From Cellulomonas sp. SLBN-39 (lineage in GTDB: Bacteria; Actinomycetota; Actinomycetes; Actinomycetales; Cellulomonadaceae), in the NCBI RefSeq assembly GCF_006715865.1, contig NZ_VFOA01000001.1:2356001-2420000 (forward strand): DNA of 64,000 nucleotides, given 5' to 3'. The first letter of the stretch is position 1; every line of letters begins with the position of its first letter. Both the position numbers and the translations under genes were made by a program. Below the pieces are notes generated by a model. The model ran no database searches and was not told the DNA's origin. It saw nothing but the letters and a program-made list of their open reading frames with translations. Of this stretch, positions 24,582 to 33,465 are shown one piece after another.

Positions 24582-26873
24582 GTGCGAGGAGCCCGGCTCA
24601 CCCGCCGCGAGCAGGAGGTCCTGCACGCTGTCTCGCGACGCCTCACGAACGCCGAGATCGCCGACGCGCTCGGCATCTCGGTGCGGACCGTGGAGTCCCA
24701 CGTCGCGGCGCTGCGGCGCAAGCTGCTCGTGGAGAGTCGCCGTGGGCTGGTCGATGCCGCGCACGCGCAGCTCGGACGACCACCGCCGGCCGCGGTCGAC
24801 GCGTTCGTCGGGCGCGCGGCGGACGTCGACGCCACCGAACGGATGCTGCGGCACCAGCGGTGGGTCACCGTCACGGGAGCGGCCGGCGCGGGCAAGTCCC
24901 GCCTCGCGCTGGAGGTCGCCCGCCGGCGACCGGCGGTGATGGTGCCGCTCGACCGGGCCGAGCCGGGCGGCGTCCTGCTCACGCTCGCCTCCGCGCTGTC
25001 GATCGACCACGTCGCCCCCCGGACCGCCGTCGCGACCTGCGCCGCCGCGCTGTCTGCGGGCGACCTGCTCCTCGTGCTGGACGACGTCGACCGGGTCGCG
25101 GACGAGGCCGCCGACGTCGCGCAGGTGCTGCTCGGCCGGGTCGAGGCGCTGCGGGTGCTCACGACGTCCCGGACACCGTCGCACCGGTCCGGCGAGGGGG
25201 TCGTCGAGATCGGCGGGCTCCCCGAGGGCGACGCCGTCGCGCTGTTCGTCGACCGGTCGCGTGCCGCCGCGCGCCACGCGGACGTGTCCGACCGGGCGCT
25301 CGTCGCGCAGGTGTGCCGACGGCTCGACGGTGTGCCGCTCGCGATCGAGCTCGCGGCCGCGCGGATGCGCCACACGACGCTCCCCGAGCTCGACCGGGTC
25401 CTCGCCGGCGGGTTCGCGGCGCTCGGCGCCGGCACAGGGGCGTCGTCGCCCGCGGGCACGCGCCGGCACGCAGCCCTGGGGGCGGCGTTCGCCTGGACCT
25501 GGGACCTGCTCGACCCGCCGCTGCGCGAGGTGCTCGCGCACCTGGCGGCGCTGCCGGGCCCGTTCGACCTCGCGCTGGCCGGGGCGGCGGTCGGCCGCCC
25601 GGCGGACACCGACGTGGTGGCGCTGCTGGACCGGTCCCTCCTGCTCCGCGAGCCGGCCGCGACCGGCGGGCCCGCGCGGTTCCGCGTCCCCGGCGCGCTG
25701 CGGGAGTTCGTCGCAGGCCGCACCGCGTGCGACGTGGCGGAGCGGGTCGCCGAACGGCACGCGCACCATCACGCCGCCCTCGCCGTGGAGATCGCGGCGG
25801 CGGCCCGGACCGACGACTCCCCGTCGACCGCGGCGCGCGTGCACCGGCTGCGAGCGGACGTGGCCGTCGCGCTGCGCTGGGCGGCACGCACCCGGTCCCC
25901 GCTCGCCGGCGCGCTGGCCGAGGCCGTCGCCGTGACGGTCGAGCAGTACGGCCCGGAGCCCGCGACCACGCAGGCGCTCGCGGGGGCCGCGGCGGACGCA
26001 GGGCTGCGACGCACGTGGTCCGCGACGGTTCTCGGCTCGGTCGGCCGGGCCCTGGCCTTCACCCACGTCGACCTCGTCGGGGTGCTGGCTGCCCGGGCCC
26101 TGGACCTGGCCGGACGCACGGGTGCCGCGGCGGACGTGCTCGCCGCCGAGCAGCTCCGGGCCACGGCGCTCCTCTACGGGGGCCGCCCCCGCGAGGCGCT
26201 CGGGCACCTGGCCGTGGCGGCGCGGGTCGCCGACACGCTCGGCGACGCGTGGGAGCGCGGCTCCGTGCAGCAGCTGCGCGGGTCGGCGCTGCTGCGGCTC
26301 GACCCTGTCGACCTCGACGGTGCGCTGGACGCGCTCGAGCACGCGCGGCGCGCGTACGCGGCCGCGGGGGACGCCATGCACGTGGTCAACGTCCGCTACA
26401 TGATGGCCGGCGCCGCCGTCGCCGCTCCCGGCCTCGAGCTGCGGCGACGGGCCGCCGCGTGGGCCGACCGGTGCGTCGCCTACGCCGAGGAGCACCGCAA
26501 CGACGTCGAGCTCGGGCACGCCCACCTGGTGCGCGCGCAGGCCGTGGTGCTCGGGCGCGAGCACGGGCTGGCGGTCGCCGAGAGCTGCTTCCGCCGGTCG
26601 GGCGACCTGCGGTGCCTGAGCCGGACGCTCACCACGCTGGCCGAGACCCGCGGCGACGCCGCAGAGCCGCTCCTGCGGGAGGCCGTCGACGTCGCGCACG
26701 CCAGCGCGGACGGCACGTGCCACCGGGACGCGGCTGTCGCGCTGGTCCGCTGGTTGTGGGGGCACGGCCGTGGCGACGAGGCGTCGGCGGCGCTCGGTGC
26801 TGCGGTCCAGGTGCTGGGCTCGGCGGCGCTCCTCGGGCGGGTCCCGGCGCCGCTGGTCGACGAGCTCGGGTGA
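24582..26873 (+). CDS. STAND-type regulator with N-terminal LuxR helix-turn-helix, ATPase and TPR-like region
   Basis: 763-aa regulator. A LuxR/GerE-type helix-turn-helix is at the N-terminus (6-62: LTRREQEVLHAVSRRLTNAE, SVRTVESHVAALRRKL). It is followed by a STAND ATPase (Walker A GAAGAGKS 99-106, Walker B LLLVLDDVD 162-170, and GVPLAIELAAAR as in AfsR/NB-ARC proteins). The C-terminal ~350 alanine-rich helical residues look like TPR repeats. In most large LuxR (LAL) proteins the DNA-binding domain is C-terminal, so this is the reverse order. The start appears leaderless. Targets are unknown; the methyltransferase gene lies 96 bases downstream. Confidence 0.82.
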   Translation: MRGARLTRREQEVLHAVSRRLTNAEIADALGISVRTVESHVAALRRKLLVESRRGLVDAAHAQLGRPPPAAVDAFVGRAADVDATERMLRHQRWVTVTGAAGAGKSRLALEVARRRPAVMVPLDRAEPGGVLLTLASALSIDHVAPRTAVATCAAALSAGDLLLVLDDVDRVADEAADVAQVLLGRVEALRVLTTSRTPSHRSGEGVVEIGGLPEGDAVALFVDRSRAAARHADVSDRALVAQVCRRLDGVPLAIELAAARMRHTTLPELDRVLAGGFAALGAGTGASSPAGTRRHAALGAAFAWTWDLLDPPLREVLAHLAALPGPFDLALAGAAVGRPADTDVVALLDRSLLLREPAATGGPARFRVPGALREFVAGRTACDVAERVAERHAHHHAALAVEIAAAARTDDSPSTAARVHRLRADVAVALRWAARTRSPLAGALAEAVAVTVEQYGPEPATTQALAGAAADAGLRRTWSATVLGSVGRALAFTHVDLVGVLAARALDLAGRTGAAADVLAAEQLRATALLYGGRPREALGHLAVAARVADTLGDAWERGSVQQLRGSALLRLDPVDLDGALDALEHARRAYAAAGDAMHVVNVRYMMAGAAVAAPGLELRRRAAAWADRCVAYAEEHRNDVELGHAHLVRAQAVVLGREHGLAVAESCFRRSGDLRCLSRTLTTLAETRGDAAEPLLREAVDVAHASADGTCHRDAAVALVRWLWGHGRGDEASAALGAAVQVLGSAALLGRVPAPLVDELG

Positions 26874-26968
26874 CACGGGTGCGCGATCCCTGAACGCGCC
26901 CGGCGCCTCCCGGGATCTGCGTGCCGGGCACGGATGTGCGCGCGCTCGGGCGGGGGTGTGATCGGGGC

Positions 26969-27826
26969 ATGACCGAGACGACGATGCCCGCAGCCCCCGG
27001 CGCCGTGCCCCACCGGACGCTGCCGGCTGGCGCGCTCCCGCACGACTGGCGGGCCGTCGACGAGGGCTGGGGCCGGCGCGGCCCGGACTTCGCGACCCTG
27101 TCCGAGCCGTCGGCGTGCCGCGAGTACGTCGCCCTCCACCACGCGCTGGGCGTCGACCACGGCGACCACCTGCTCGACGTGGCGTGCGGTGCGGGGCTCG
27201 CGGTCGAGCTGGCCGCGCTGCGCGGCGCCACGTGCGCCGGTGTCGACGCGTCCGCGCGGCTCGTCGACGTCGCCCGGGTGCGCAGCCCGGAGGCCGACCT
27301 GCGCGTGGGCGACATGCACGACCTGCCCTGGCCGGACGCGACGTTCACGGTGGTGTCGAGCTTCCGCGGCGTGTGGGGCACGACGCCCGGCGCGCTCGAC
27401 GAGATCCGTCGCGTCCTCGTGCCGGGCGGCCGCCTCGGGCTGACCGTGTGGGGGCACGTCAAGGCGTCGCCGGGGGCGTGGGCGCTCGCCCCGTTCCGGC
27501 TCGCGGCCGAGCCGCAGGTCCGCAACCAGGCGGCGATGACGAGCCTGGGCCGCCCGGGCGTCGGGGAGGCGGTGCTCGAGGCCGCCGGGTTCGTCGACGT
27601 GCGCCGTGTCCGCATCCCGTTCGCGTGGGAGTTCGCGGACCCGGCGACGTACGCGCGGGCGCTCGCCTCCACCGGGCCTGCCTTCGTGGCGATCCAGGAG
27701 GTCGGTGAGCCCGCGTTCCTCGCGGCGGCGGAGCGCGGTGCGACGGCGCACGTGCGCGCCGGGCTGCCGCTGCGCGCCGAGGTCGACGTCACCGGGTTCC
27801 TCGCCCGGACGGCGGCCGCACGATGA
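26969..27826 (+). CDS. Class I SAM-dependent methyltransferase
   Basis: 285-aa methyltransferase. Motif I is LLDVACGAGLAVELAA (near residue 70), the acidic post-I loop is GVDAS, motif II is LPWPDATFTVV and post-II is RVLVPGGRLGLTVWG, as in the Methyltransf_11 group. ATG 26969 is used. It overlaps the downstream AhpD-like gene by four bases (ATGA), so the pair is translationally coupled. The substrate is unknown. Confidence 0.88.
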   Translation: MTETTMPAAPGAVPHRTLPAGALPHDWRAVDEGWGRRGPDFATLSEPSACREYVALHHALGVDHGDHLLDVACGAGLAVELAALRGATCAGVDASARLVDVARVRSPEADLRVGDMHDLPWPDATFTVVSSFRGVWGTTPGALDEIRRVLVPGGRLGLTVWGHVKASPGAWALAPFRLAAEPQVRNQAAMTSLGRPGVGEAVLEAAGFVDVRRVRIPFAWEFADPATYARALASTGPAFVAIQEVGEPAFLAAAERGATAHVRAGLPLRAEVDVTGFLARTAAAR

Positions 27827-28416
27827 GCACGGGTGCGGGCTTCCTCGCACCGGCGGAGCCGGACGCCGCGGCCGAGGAGCTGTTCGACGACGACGTCGCC
27901 GAGCGCGGGTTCGTCATGAACGTCTCGCGGCTGTGGGCGTACGACGCGACCGCCCTCGACAGGATCTTCGCGGTCGCGCGCCGTGTGGCCGGGGCCGCGG
28001 GCCTGAGCATCCGGCACCGGCTGCTCGTGGTGCTGGCCACGTCCGCCGCCCGCGGCAGCACGTACTGCCCGCTCGCGTGGGGCTCCCGGTTCCCCGACGA
28101 GCTGCCGGGCCCCACCGCTGCCGCGGTCGTGCGCGGCGACGTCGCGCCGCCCGGCCTCGACGCGGCCGAGACCGCGCTCGTGCACTGGGTGCGCGCCGTC
28201 GCGACAGGCCCGACGACGACCACGTCCGCCGACGTCGCCGGGCTGCGCGCGGCGGGGTGGACCGACGGACAGGTGTTCGCGGTCACGGTCTTCGCGGCCC
28301 TGCGCGTGGCCTTCGCGAGTGTCAACGACGCCCTCGGGGCGCTGCCGGACGACGAGCTCGCCGCGGTGACGCCCCCAGACCTCGTGGCCGCGTTGCCTCC
28401 GGTCGTGCGGCGCTGA
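27823..28416 (+). CDS. AhpD-like / carboxymuconolactone decarboxylase-fold protein
   Basis: 197-aa all-helical protein resembling alkylhydroperoxidase AhpD-like proteins (peroxidase-related). The conserved region is RHRLLVVLATSAARGSTYCP with LAWGSRF. Only one cysteine (STYCP) is present where peroxidatic members have CxxC, so a classical AhpD reaction is doubtful. ATG 27823 overlaps the methyltransferase stop. It may act with that enzyme. Confidence 0.72.
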   Translation: MSTGAGFLAPAEPDAAAEELFDDDVAERGFVMNVSRLWAYDATALDRIFAVARRVAGAAGLSIRHRLLVVLATSAARGSTYCPLAWGSRFPDELPGPTAAAVVRGDVAPPGLDAAETALVHWVRAVATGPTTTTSADVAGLRAAGWTDGQVFAVTVFAALRVAFASVNDALGALPDDELAAVTPPDLVAALPPVVRR

Positions 28417-28456
28417 GCGCACCGGGGAGCCGTGAGCTCGTCGTCGCCGGAGCCGG

Positions 28457-28852
28457 CTACCGCCACAGCAGCGGGTTGTGCCACCACGGGCCGTCGGCGT
28501 CGCCGTTGATGCGGACGTCGGTCGCGCGCAGGAGGCGGCTCACCTCGCGGGCGGGGCGGGGTGGCAGGGCCCTGACCATCTCCTCGAGACGGTCGCGGGT
28601 CTCCGGGGTCGGCCGGTAGTACTGGCAGCACTCCCATTCGCAGCCCGGGAACGTCGGCTCGACCACGTGGTCGGTCAGGCGCCAGGTCTCGAGGGCGGTG
28701 AGGATCATGCTGGTCGCGGGGTAGAAGCGCAGGATCGCCGCTCGGGCCGATCCCGAGAGCCGTGCCCCGCCGCGCGGTCGGTGGCGGTACGGGTGGTGCC
28801 TGCGGTGCTGCGGCGCCTCGGCGCGCAGCTGGTGGGGGCGCCTACGCGGCAT
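28457..28852 (-). CDS. Hypothetical protein, 131 aa
   Basis: I do not recognise a family. The N-terminal 40 residues are arginine/histidine-rich ([18 protein letters not shown]). The C-terminal part is better ordered, with a cysteine cluster [10 protein letters not shown], an Arg/Glu helix and the ending [15 protein letters not shown] 28852 has AAGGGG 4 bases upstream. Convergent with the AhpD-like gene and divergent from the cold-shock gene. A shorter start cannot be excluded. Confidence 0.6.
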   Translation of the reverse strand: MPRRRPHQLRAEAPQHRRHHPYRHRPRGGARLSGSARAAILRFYPATSMILTALETWRLTDHVVEPTFPGCEWECCQYYRPTPETRDRLEEMVRALPPRPAREVSRLLRATDVRINGDADGPWWHNPLLWR

Positions 28853-28985
28853 GCCCCTTCGTGGTCGTGTGCATGTGCTCACACTACGAGCGGTGAGGCG
28901 GGCTGTGGGGGCCCGTGCGGTGCTGCCGGCCGCGCGGTCCTGCGAGACTGGGGGGACCATCCGCAGTCTTGACGAGGAGTTCACC

Positions 28986-29933
28986 GTGCCCCAGGGGACC
29001 GTCCGCTGGTTCGACGCCGAGCGAGGGTTCGGCTTCCTCGCTCTCGAGGACGGCGCCGACGACCTGTTCGTGCACGCGTCCGAGATCGTCGGGGGTGACG
29101 GCACGCGCGTGCTCCGCGAGGGGCAGGCCGTGGAGTTCGCGATCGGTGAGGGCGACCGCGGGCCGCAGGCGCGCAACGTGCGGATCACGGGCGACGTGGC
29201 GTCCGACGCGCCGCTGGGCGTGCTCGGCACGGTGTCCTGGTACGAGCCGGCCAAGGGGTACGGGTTCATCACGCCCGACGGCGGCGACGCGGAGATCTTC
29301 GTGCACAGCTCGGCGATCGTCGGCGGCGGCGTCATCGCGGAGCGGCAGCGCGTCGCGTTCCTCGTGGTCGACGGCGAGAAGGGCCCGCAGGCGGACCACC
29401 TCCTGCCGCTGGGCGCCGACGCCGGCCGGCCCGCGGCCGCGGAGGCCGACGGTGCCGACGGCACCGTGACCTGGTACGACGCGGACAAGGGCTTCGGGTT
29501 CGTCACGCCCGACGCACCCGGCGAGGACGTGTTCGTGCACGCCCGGACCCTGCCGCGCGGCGTCACCGAGCTGGTCGAGGGCGACCGGATCGCGTTCGAC
29601 GTCGTGCAGGGCGAGAAGGGCCCGCAGGCCCAGAACGTCGAGCTGGTCCGCGGCAACGGGCCCCGGCGGGCACCGGCTGCGCCGGCCCGGGGGCGCGGGG
29701 CGGCCCGCCCGTCGCGCTCCGGTCCGCCGGCGCGGGGCGGCCACGGTGTCGTGGCCCGCTACGACGCGGACCGCGGGTTCGGGTTCATCCGCCCCGACGC
29801 CGGGGGCGACGACCTGTTCGTGCACGTCTCGGTGGTCCGTGGCGTCGACGCCCTCGAGGAGGGCGACCGCGTGCGGTACGAGGTGCGGCAGAGCGACCGC
29901 GGCCCGCAGGCCGACCGCGTCGAGCTCGCGTGA
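28986..29933 (+). CDS. Protein of four tandem cold-shock domains
   Basis: 315-aa predicted RNA/ssDNA-binding protein made of four cold-shock domains: residues 2-68, 79-143, 158-222 and 252-315. Each has RNP-1 (GFGFL, GYGFI, GFGFV, GFGFI) and RNP-2 ([28 protein letters not shown]). A basic Pro/Arg/Gly linker (224-251) separates the fourth. Bacterial Csp proteins normally have one domain of about 67 residues. GTG 28986 has GAGGAG 6 bases upstream and puts the first domain at residue 2. The function is inferred from the domain only; regulation is unknown. Confidence 0.9.
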   Translation: MPQGTVRWFDAERGFGFLALEDGADDLFVHASEIVGGDGTRVLREGQAVEFAIGEGDRGPQARNVRITGDVASDAPLGVLGTVSWYEPAKGYGFITPDGGDAEIFVHSSAIVGGGVIAERQRVAFLVVDGEKGPQADHLLPLGADAGRPAAAEADGADGTVTWYDADKGFGFVTPDAPGEDVFVHARTLPRGVTELVEGDRIAFDVVQGEKGPQAQNVELVRGNGPRRAPAAPARGRGAARPSRSGPPARGGHGVVARYDADRGFGFIRPDAGGDDLFVHVSVVRGVDALEEGDRVRYEVRQSDRGPQADRVELA

Positions 29934-29938
29934 CCGGG

Positions 29939-29978
29939 CCCGGTGCGGTCCGGGCGCCGCGCGCCTGACCGCACCGGG
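29939..29978 (+). terminator. Terminator after the four-domain cold-shock gene
   Basis: CCCGGTGCGGTC (29939-29950) pairs perfectly with GACCGCACCGGG (29967-29978), 5 bases past the stop. Confidence 0.65.
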
Positions 29979-30002
29979 GCCGTGGCACGGCAGGCTGGGG
30001 CC

Positions 30003-30839
30003 GTGAGCGGCAGCTGGATGGACGGGGTGACCCAGCGCTGGGTCCGTGCGACCGGGCGGCGGGTCGATCTCGCCCGGGCGGAGTGGTTGCAGGGGCCGGT
30101 CGGACGGCCGGACGTCATCGGCGACTCGTGGCTCGCCGACGAGGCGGCTCGGCTGGGCGCGACCGTCGGTGACGACGCCGGCACGGCGGGCCTGCTGGCG
30201 TCGATGGCGGCGCTCGACGGCCCCGGGTTCGCCGCGGCGGACCTGGCCCCGCAGGTCCGGGACTTCTACGAGCGGACCAGCCGGTGGCGGCTCGACGCGT
30301 GGGTGGCGTGGTCGCCGTGGGCGTGGCCGTTCGGCTGGCTGGTCGGCACCCTCTTCTCCCGGCGGCTGGAGCAGCTCGCGCTGCCGCTGCGCCCGCTCGA
30401 CGTCGCGCACGGCATGACCAGCGCCGTCACGCCGCTGCACCGCGACGGCGCGCAGGTCGGTGCGCTGTGGCTGCGTCGCCTGCGCGCGACCGGCGCGGTC
30501 GTGTTCAGCGGCCTCTACGGCACCGTGCCGCTCGGCGACGGGCAGGGCAGGGCGGTCCGGGTCGCGTTCCCGCTGCCGCACGGGCGGCTGGTCGTCCTGC
30601 TGTCTCCGCGCGTCGGCGCGGGCGGGGCGCTGGAGCTGCGCTCGGCGCGCGCCGGGTGGGGCGGGCAGGGCGCGTACCTCGTGGTCGAGACGGCGACGGG
30701 CTGCTGGGCGCGGCGCATCCCCGTGCACGAGCGCTTCCACGTGCACGTCGACGACGAGGGCGTGCTGCGCACCGACCACGACCTCGCGCTCGGGCCCCTG
30801 CCGGTGCTGCGCCTGCACTACCGGCTCACCCCGGCCTGA
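30003..30839 (+). CDS. Hypothetical protein, 278 aa
   Basis: I do not recognise a family. The soluble 278-aa product has no signal peptide; one amphipathic stretch WVAWSPWAWPFGWLVGTLF (residues ~99-117) could be membrane-associated. The rest alternates beta-type strands and ends in RLHYRLTPA. GTG 30003 follows the cold-shock terminator closely. Convergent with the GNAT gene. Confidence 0.68.
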   Translation: MSGSWMDGVTQRWVRATGRRVDLARAEWLQGPVGRPDVIGDSWLADEAARLGATVGDDAGTAGLLASMAALDGPGFAAADLAPQVRDFYERTSRWRLDAWVAWSPWAWPFGWLVGTLFSRRLEQLALPLRPLDVAHGMTSAVTPLHRDGAQVGALWLRRLRATGAVVFSGLYGTVPLGDGQGRAVRVAFPLPHGRLVVLLSPRVGAGGALELRSARAGWGGQGAYLVVETATGCWARRIPVHERFHVHVDDEGVLRTDHDLALGPLPVLRLHYRLTPA

Positions 30840-30847
30840 CCGCGGTC

Positions 30848-30893
30848 GGGCACCGGGGACGCCCGGCGGCGTCGTGCCGGACGTCCGGTGCCC
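30848..30893. terminator. Bidirectional terminator between convergent genes
   Basis: GGGCACCGG (30848-30856) and CCGGTGCCC (30885-30893) form a 9-bp stem, with further pairing inside the loop. Confidence 0.5.
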
Positions 30894-30895
30894 CG

Positions 30896-31942
30896 TCAGG
30901 GCGTCCCGAGCGTGATCTCGCGGTGCCAGGACTGCGTCACGTACTTCGTCTCGAAGCCCAGCGACCGGTACAGGTCGGCGGCGCCCGTGGGGGAGTCGGC
31001 GTCGACCTCCAGGCCCACGGTCCGGCGGCCGCGCTCGGCGGCGTCGGTGACGACGGCGTCGAGCAGGGCGCTGGCCAGCCCGCGGCCCCGGGCGGTGCGC
31101 AGCACGCCGAGGTACTCGACGTAGCTGCCGACGGGCGTGCCGTCGGCGTCGAGGCTTGCGCCGGCCACCAGGGCCCCGGCGGGCCGGTGCACGTCACCGT
31201 CGACGAGCTCGCCGAGCCACCAGTGGTCCCACCGGTGCCCGGGGTCGGCGCGGAGGCGGTCGCAGAACTCGTCGAAGGTCTCCTCGTGGTGGTTGAAGTG
31301 GTCGGCGAACGCTTGCTCCAGCACGTCGTGCACGGCCACGAGGTCGGCCTCGTCCGGCATGCCGTCGGCCGCGCGCCGCACGGGCCGCACGACGGCGCCG
31401 GCCGCGGGCTCCGCGGCCGGTCCGCGGTCCTCGTCCTGCACCGGACGGGTCATCTGCAACCACGTCCGCACGTGCGTGTACCCGGCGGCGGCCAGCCACC
31501 GCTGCTGGCGGGTGTCCGGCTCGAAGGCCCCGCTGTCGAGCTGCGTGGCCGTCAAGTCGCGACCGCGGGCGACCTCGGCGGCGGTACCCTCGGCCCACGC
31601 GAGCAGCGCCGCGGCGAGCCCGTCGGCCTCGGGGCCGTCGAGCGCGGGGTCGACGAGGGCGGCGACCAGGACGCGTCCGGCGGCGCGGTCGTGCACCGTG
31701 GCCCAGCCGCGGGCGGTGCCGGCGGCGTCCCGGACCAGCAGGTGGCTGCGCACGGCGGACCCGTCCCCGATCACCTCGGTCTCGACGTCGGCGAGCCCGG
31801 CGCCGGTGGTGCCGCGGGCCGCGGTCTCGTGCGCGGCGCGCAGCGCGTGCAGGTCGGGCACGTCCGACGGCCCGGGGGTCAGGGCGTGCCACCCGACGGG
31901 CAGGGCGATCGTCTGGTCAGCGGGGTTCTCCACGCGCAGCAT
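30896..31942 (-). CDS. GNAT family N-acetyltransferase, two-domain
   Basis: 348-aa acyltransferase with a degenerate N-terminal and an active-looking C-terminal GNAT domain, as in mycothiol-synthase-like proteins. The acetyl-CoA site is in VLRTARGRGLASALLDAVV, followed by LEVDADSPTGAADLYRSLGF. ATG 31942 is used; ATG 31969 is in frame and also lacks a good Shine-Dalgarno. The real substrate is unknown. It lies downstream of the hxlR-type gene on the same strand, with a large inverted repeat between them. Confidence 0.82.
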   Translation of the reverse strand: MLRVENPADQTIALPVGWHALTPGPSDVPDLHALRAAHETAARGTTGAGLADVETEVIGDGSAVRSHLLVRDAAGTARGWATVHDRAAGRVLVAALVDPALDGPEADGLAAALLAWAEGTAAEVARGRDLTATQLDSGAFEPDTRQQRWLAAAGYTHVRTWLQMTRPVQDEDRGPAAEPAAGAVVRPVRRAADGMPDEADLVAVHDVLEQAFADHFNHHEETFDEFCDRLRADPGHRWDHWWLGELVDGDVHRPAGALVAGASLDADGTPVGSYVEYLGVLRTARGRGLASALLDAVVTDAAERGRRTVGLEVDADSPTGAADLYRSLGFETKYVTQSWHREITLGTP

Positions 31943-31985
31943 CCTCGCGCGACCACGGAGGCGGTGCATGCGCGCCGGAGCGGAA

Positions 31986-32020
31986 CCTGTAGACACGTTT
32001 ACTGTAAGTACGTCTACAGG
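31986..32020. promoter_or_regulatory. 35-bp interrupted palindrome upstream of the GNAT gene
   Basis: CCTGTAGAC (31986-31994) and GTCTACAGG (32012-32020) are perfect inverted arms around an A/T-rich 17-base centre that itself holds TACT...AGTA. It may be an operator/promoter of the GNAT gene or a terminator of the hxlR-type gene. Confidence 0.5.
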
Positions 32021-32035
32021 CACCGGCTCCGCCGG

Positions 32036-32476
32036 TCAGGTCGCGGCCTGCTCCTCGAGGCTCGCGCGGTGGGCGGCGACCTCGTCCATGTGGGTCTGCG
32101 CCCAGGTGCGCAGCGGGCGGACCGCCTGGTGCAGGGACAGCCCGAGGTCGGTCAGCGCGTAGGTCACCGTGACCGGGACCGTCGGGGTGACCGTCCGGGT
32201 CACGAGCCCGTCGGCCTCCAGCGCCCGCAGGGTCTGGGTGAGCATCTTCTGGCTCGCGCCCGCCAGCAGGCGCGACAGCTGCGAGTAGCGCATCGGCGCC
32301 GGCCCCGTGCCGCCCTCGCCGTCGCCGGGTGCGGTGTCGCCCGCCAGGCCGCACAGCACCAGGGTGACCCACTTGTCGGAGATCCGGTCGAGCAGCTGCC
32401 TGCTCGGGCACACCGCGAGGAACGCGTCGTACTCGACCCTCGCCTGCTCGCGCCGCTGCGCCGCCGTCGTCGTCAA
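32036..32476 (-). CDS. HxlR family winged-helix regulator
   Basis: 146-aa regulator. The typical N-terminal cysteine (CPSRQLLDRISDKWVTLVL) and the wing segment (MRYSQLSRLLAGASQKMLTQ) identify the HxlR family. Some members sense thiols or aldehydes through that cysteine. TTG 32476 is proposed because GGAGG lies 5 bases upstream and the length is typical. GTG 32554 is an alternative but would read through the palindrome at 32492. Divergent from an aldo-keto reductase gene, its likely target. Confidence 0.85.
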   Translation of the reverse strand: MTTTAAQRREQARVEYDAFLAVCPSRQLLDRISDKWVTLVLCGLAGDTAPGDGEGGTGPAPMRYSQLSRLLAGASQKMLTQTLRALEADGLVTRTVTPTVPVTVTYALTDLGLSLHQAVRPLRTWAQTHMDEVAAHRASLEEQAAT

Positions 32477-32491
32477 CTGCCCTCCCGCGTG

Positions 32492-32504
32492 GTGCGTTAC
32501 GCAC
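32492..32504. promoter_or_regulatory. Palindrome GTGCGT-T-ACGCAC, probable HxlR operator
   Basis: A perfect 13-bp palindrome lies between the divergent hxlR-type and aldo-keto reductase genes, 16 bases from the proposed TTG start and 92 bases from the reductase start. Confidence 0.6.
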
Positions 32505-32595
32505 TTCCAGGTGCCTACTCCCCGACGGGAAGCGCCTCGGTCAGTGTGGTCCACGGCGCCGGTGCGGCGCCACCCTCGACCACGAGAGGACCACC

Positions 32596-33465
32596 ATGAC
32601 CACCCTCACCGCACTCCCCGGCGGCACCTGGACGCTGGGGGACCGGACCGTGACCCGCTTCGGCTACGGCGCGATGCAGCTCGCCGGGCCGGGGGTCGTC
32701 GGCCCGCCCGCCGACCCCGACGGTGCGCTGGCCGTGCTGCGCGCCGCGGTCGACGCGGGCATCACGCACGTCGACACCAGCGACGCCTACGGCCCCCGCG
32801 TCACGAACACCCTCATCCGCCAGGCCCTGCACCCCTACCCCGCGTCGCTGCTGATCGCCACCAAGGTCGGCGCCACCCGTGACGCGCAGGGCGGGTGGCC
32901 CACGGCCCGCCGCCCGCAGGACCTGCGCCGGCAGGTGCAGGACAACCTCGACGGGCTGGGCGTCGAGACGCTCGACCTGGTGAACCTGCGCATGGGCGAT
33001 GCGCGTGGCCCGCAGCCCGGGCCGGTCGCCGAGGCCCTCGAGACGCTCGCCGAGCTCCAGCAGGAGGGGCGCGTCCGGCACGTCGGGCTCAGCAACGTCA
33101 CCGCCGAGCAGGTCGCCGAGGCGCGGACCGTCGTGCCGGTCGTGTGCGTGCAGAACATGTACAACCTGGCGGTCCGGCACGACGACGACCTCGTCGACGA
33201 CCTCGCGCGCGACGGCATCGCCTACGTGCCGTTCTTCCCGCTGGGCGGGTTCAGCCCGCTGCAGTCGTCCGCGCTCTCGGCGGTCGCCGGCCGGCTCGGC
33301 GTCACGACCATGGCGGTGGCCCTGGCCTGGCTGCTCCAGCGGTCGCCGAACATCCTGCTGATCCCCGGCACGTCCTCGGTGACCCACCTGCGGGAGAACA
33401 TCGCCGGGGCCGCGACGGTGCTGTCCGAGGAGGACCTCGCCGACCTCGACGCCATCGCCGGCTGA
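32596..33465 (+). CDS. Aldo/keto reductase
   Basis: 289-aa NADPH-dependent reductase with the TIM-barrel motifs HVDTSDAYGP (Asp, Tyr) and LLIATKVGA (Lys). The fourth catalytic position, usually His, falls in LDLVNLRMGD and is Asn, as in several AKR branches. The cofactor end reads LIPGTSSVTHLRENI. ATG 32596 has GAGAGGA 6 bases upstream. Divergent from the HxlR regulator. Its last 244 bases lie under an open frame of the opposite membrane protein gene. Confidence 0.9.
   Translation: MTTLTALPGGTWTLGDRTVTRFGYGAMQLAGPGVVGPPADPDGALAVLRAAVDAGITHVDTSDAYGPRVTNTLIRQALHPYPASLLIATKVGATRDAQGGWPTARRPQDLRRQVQDNLDGLGVETLDLVNLRMGDARGPQPGPVAEALETLAELQQEGRVRHVGLSNVTAEQVAEARTVVPVVCVQNMYNLAVRHDDDLVDDLARDGIAYVPFFPLGGFSPLQSSALSAVAGRLGVTTMAVALAWLLQRSPNILLIPGTSSVTHLRENIAGAATVLSEEDLADLDAIAG

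Noticed and set aside
32477..32554. Longer hxlR start at GTG 32554
   Set aside because: It would translate the palindrome at 32492 and give an atypically long N-terminus; TTG 32476 has GGAGG upstream.
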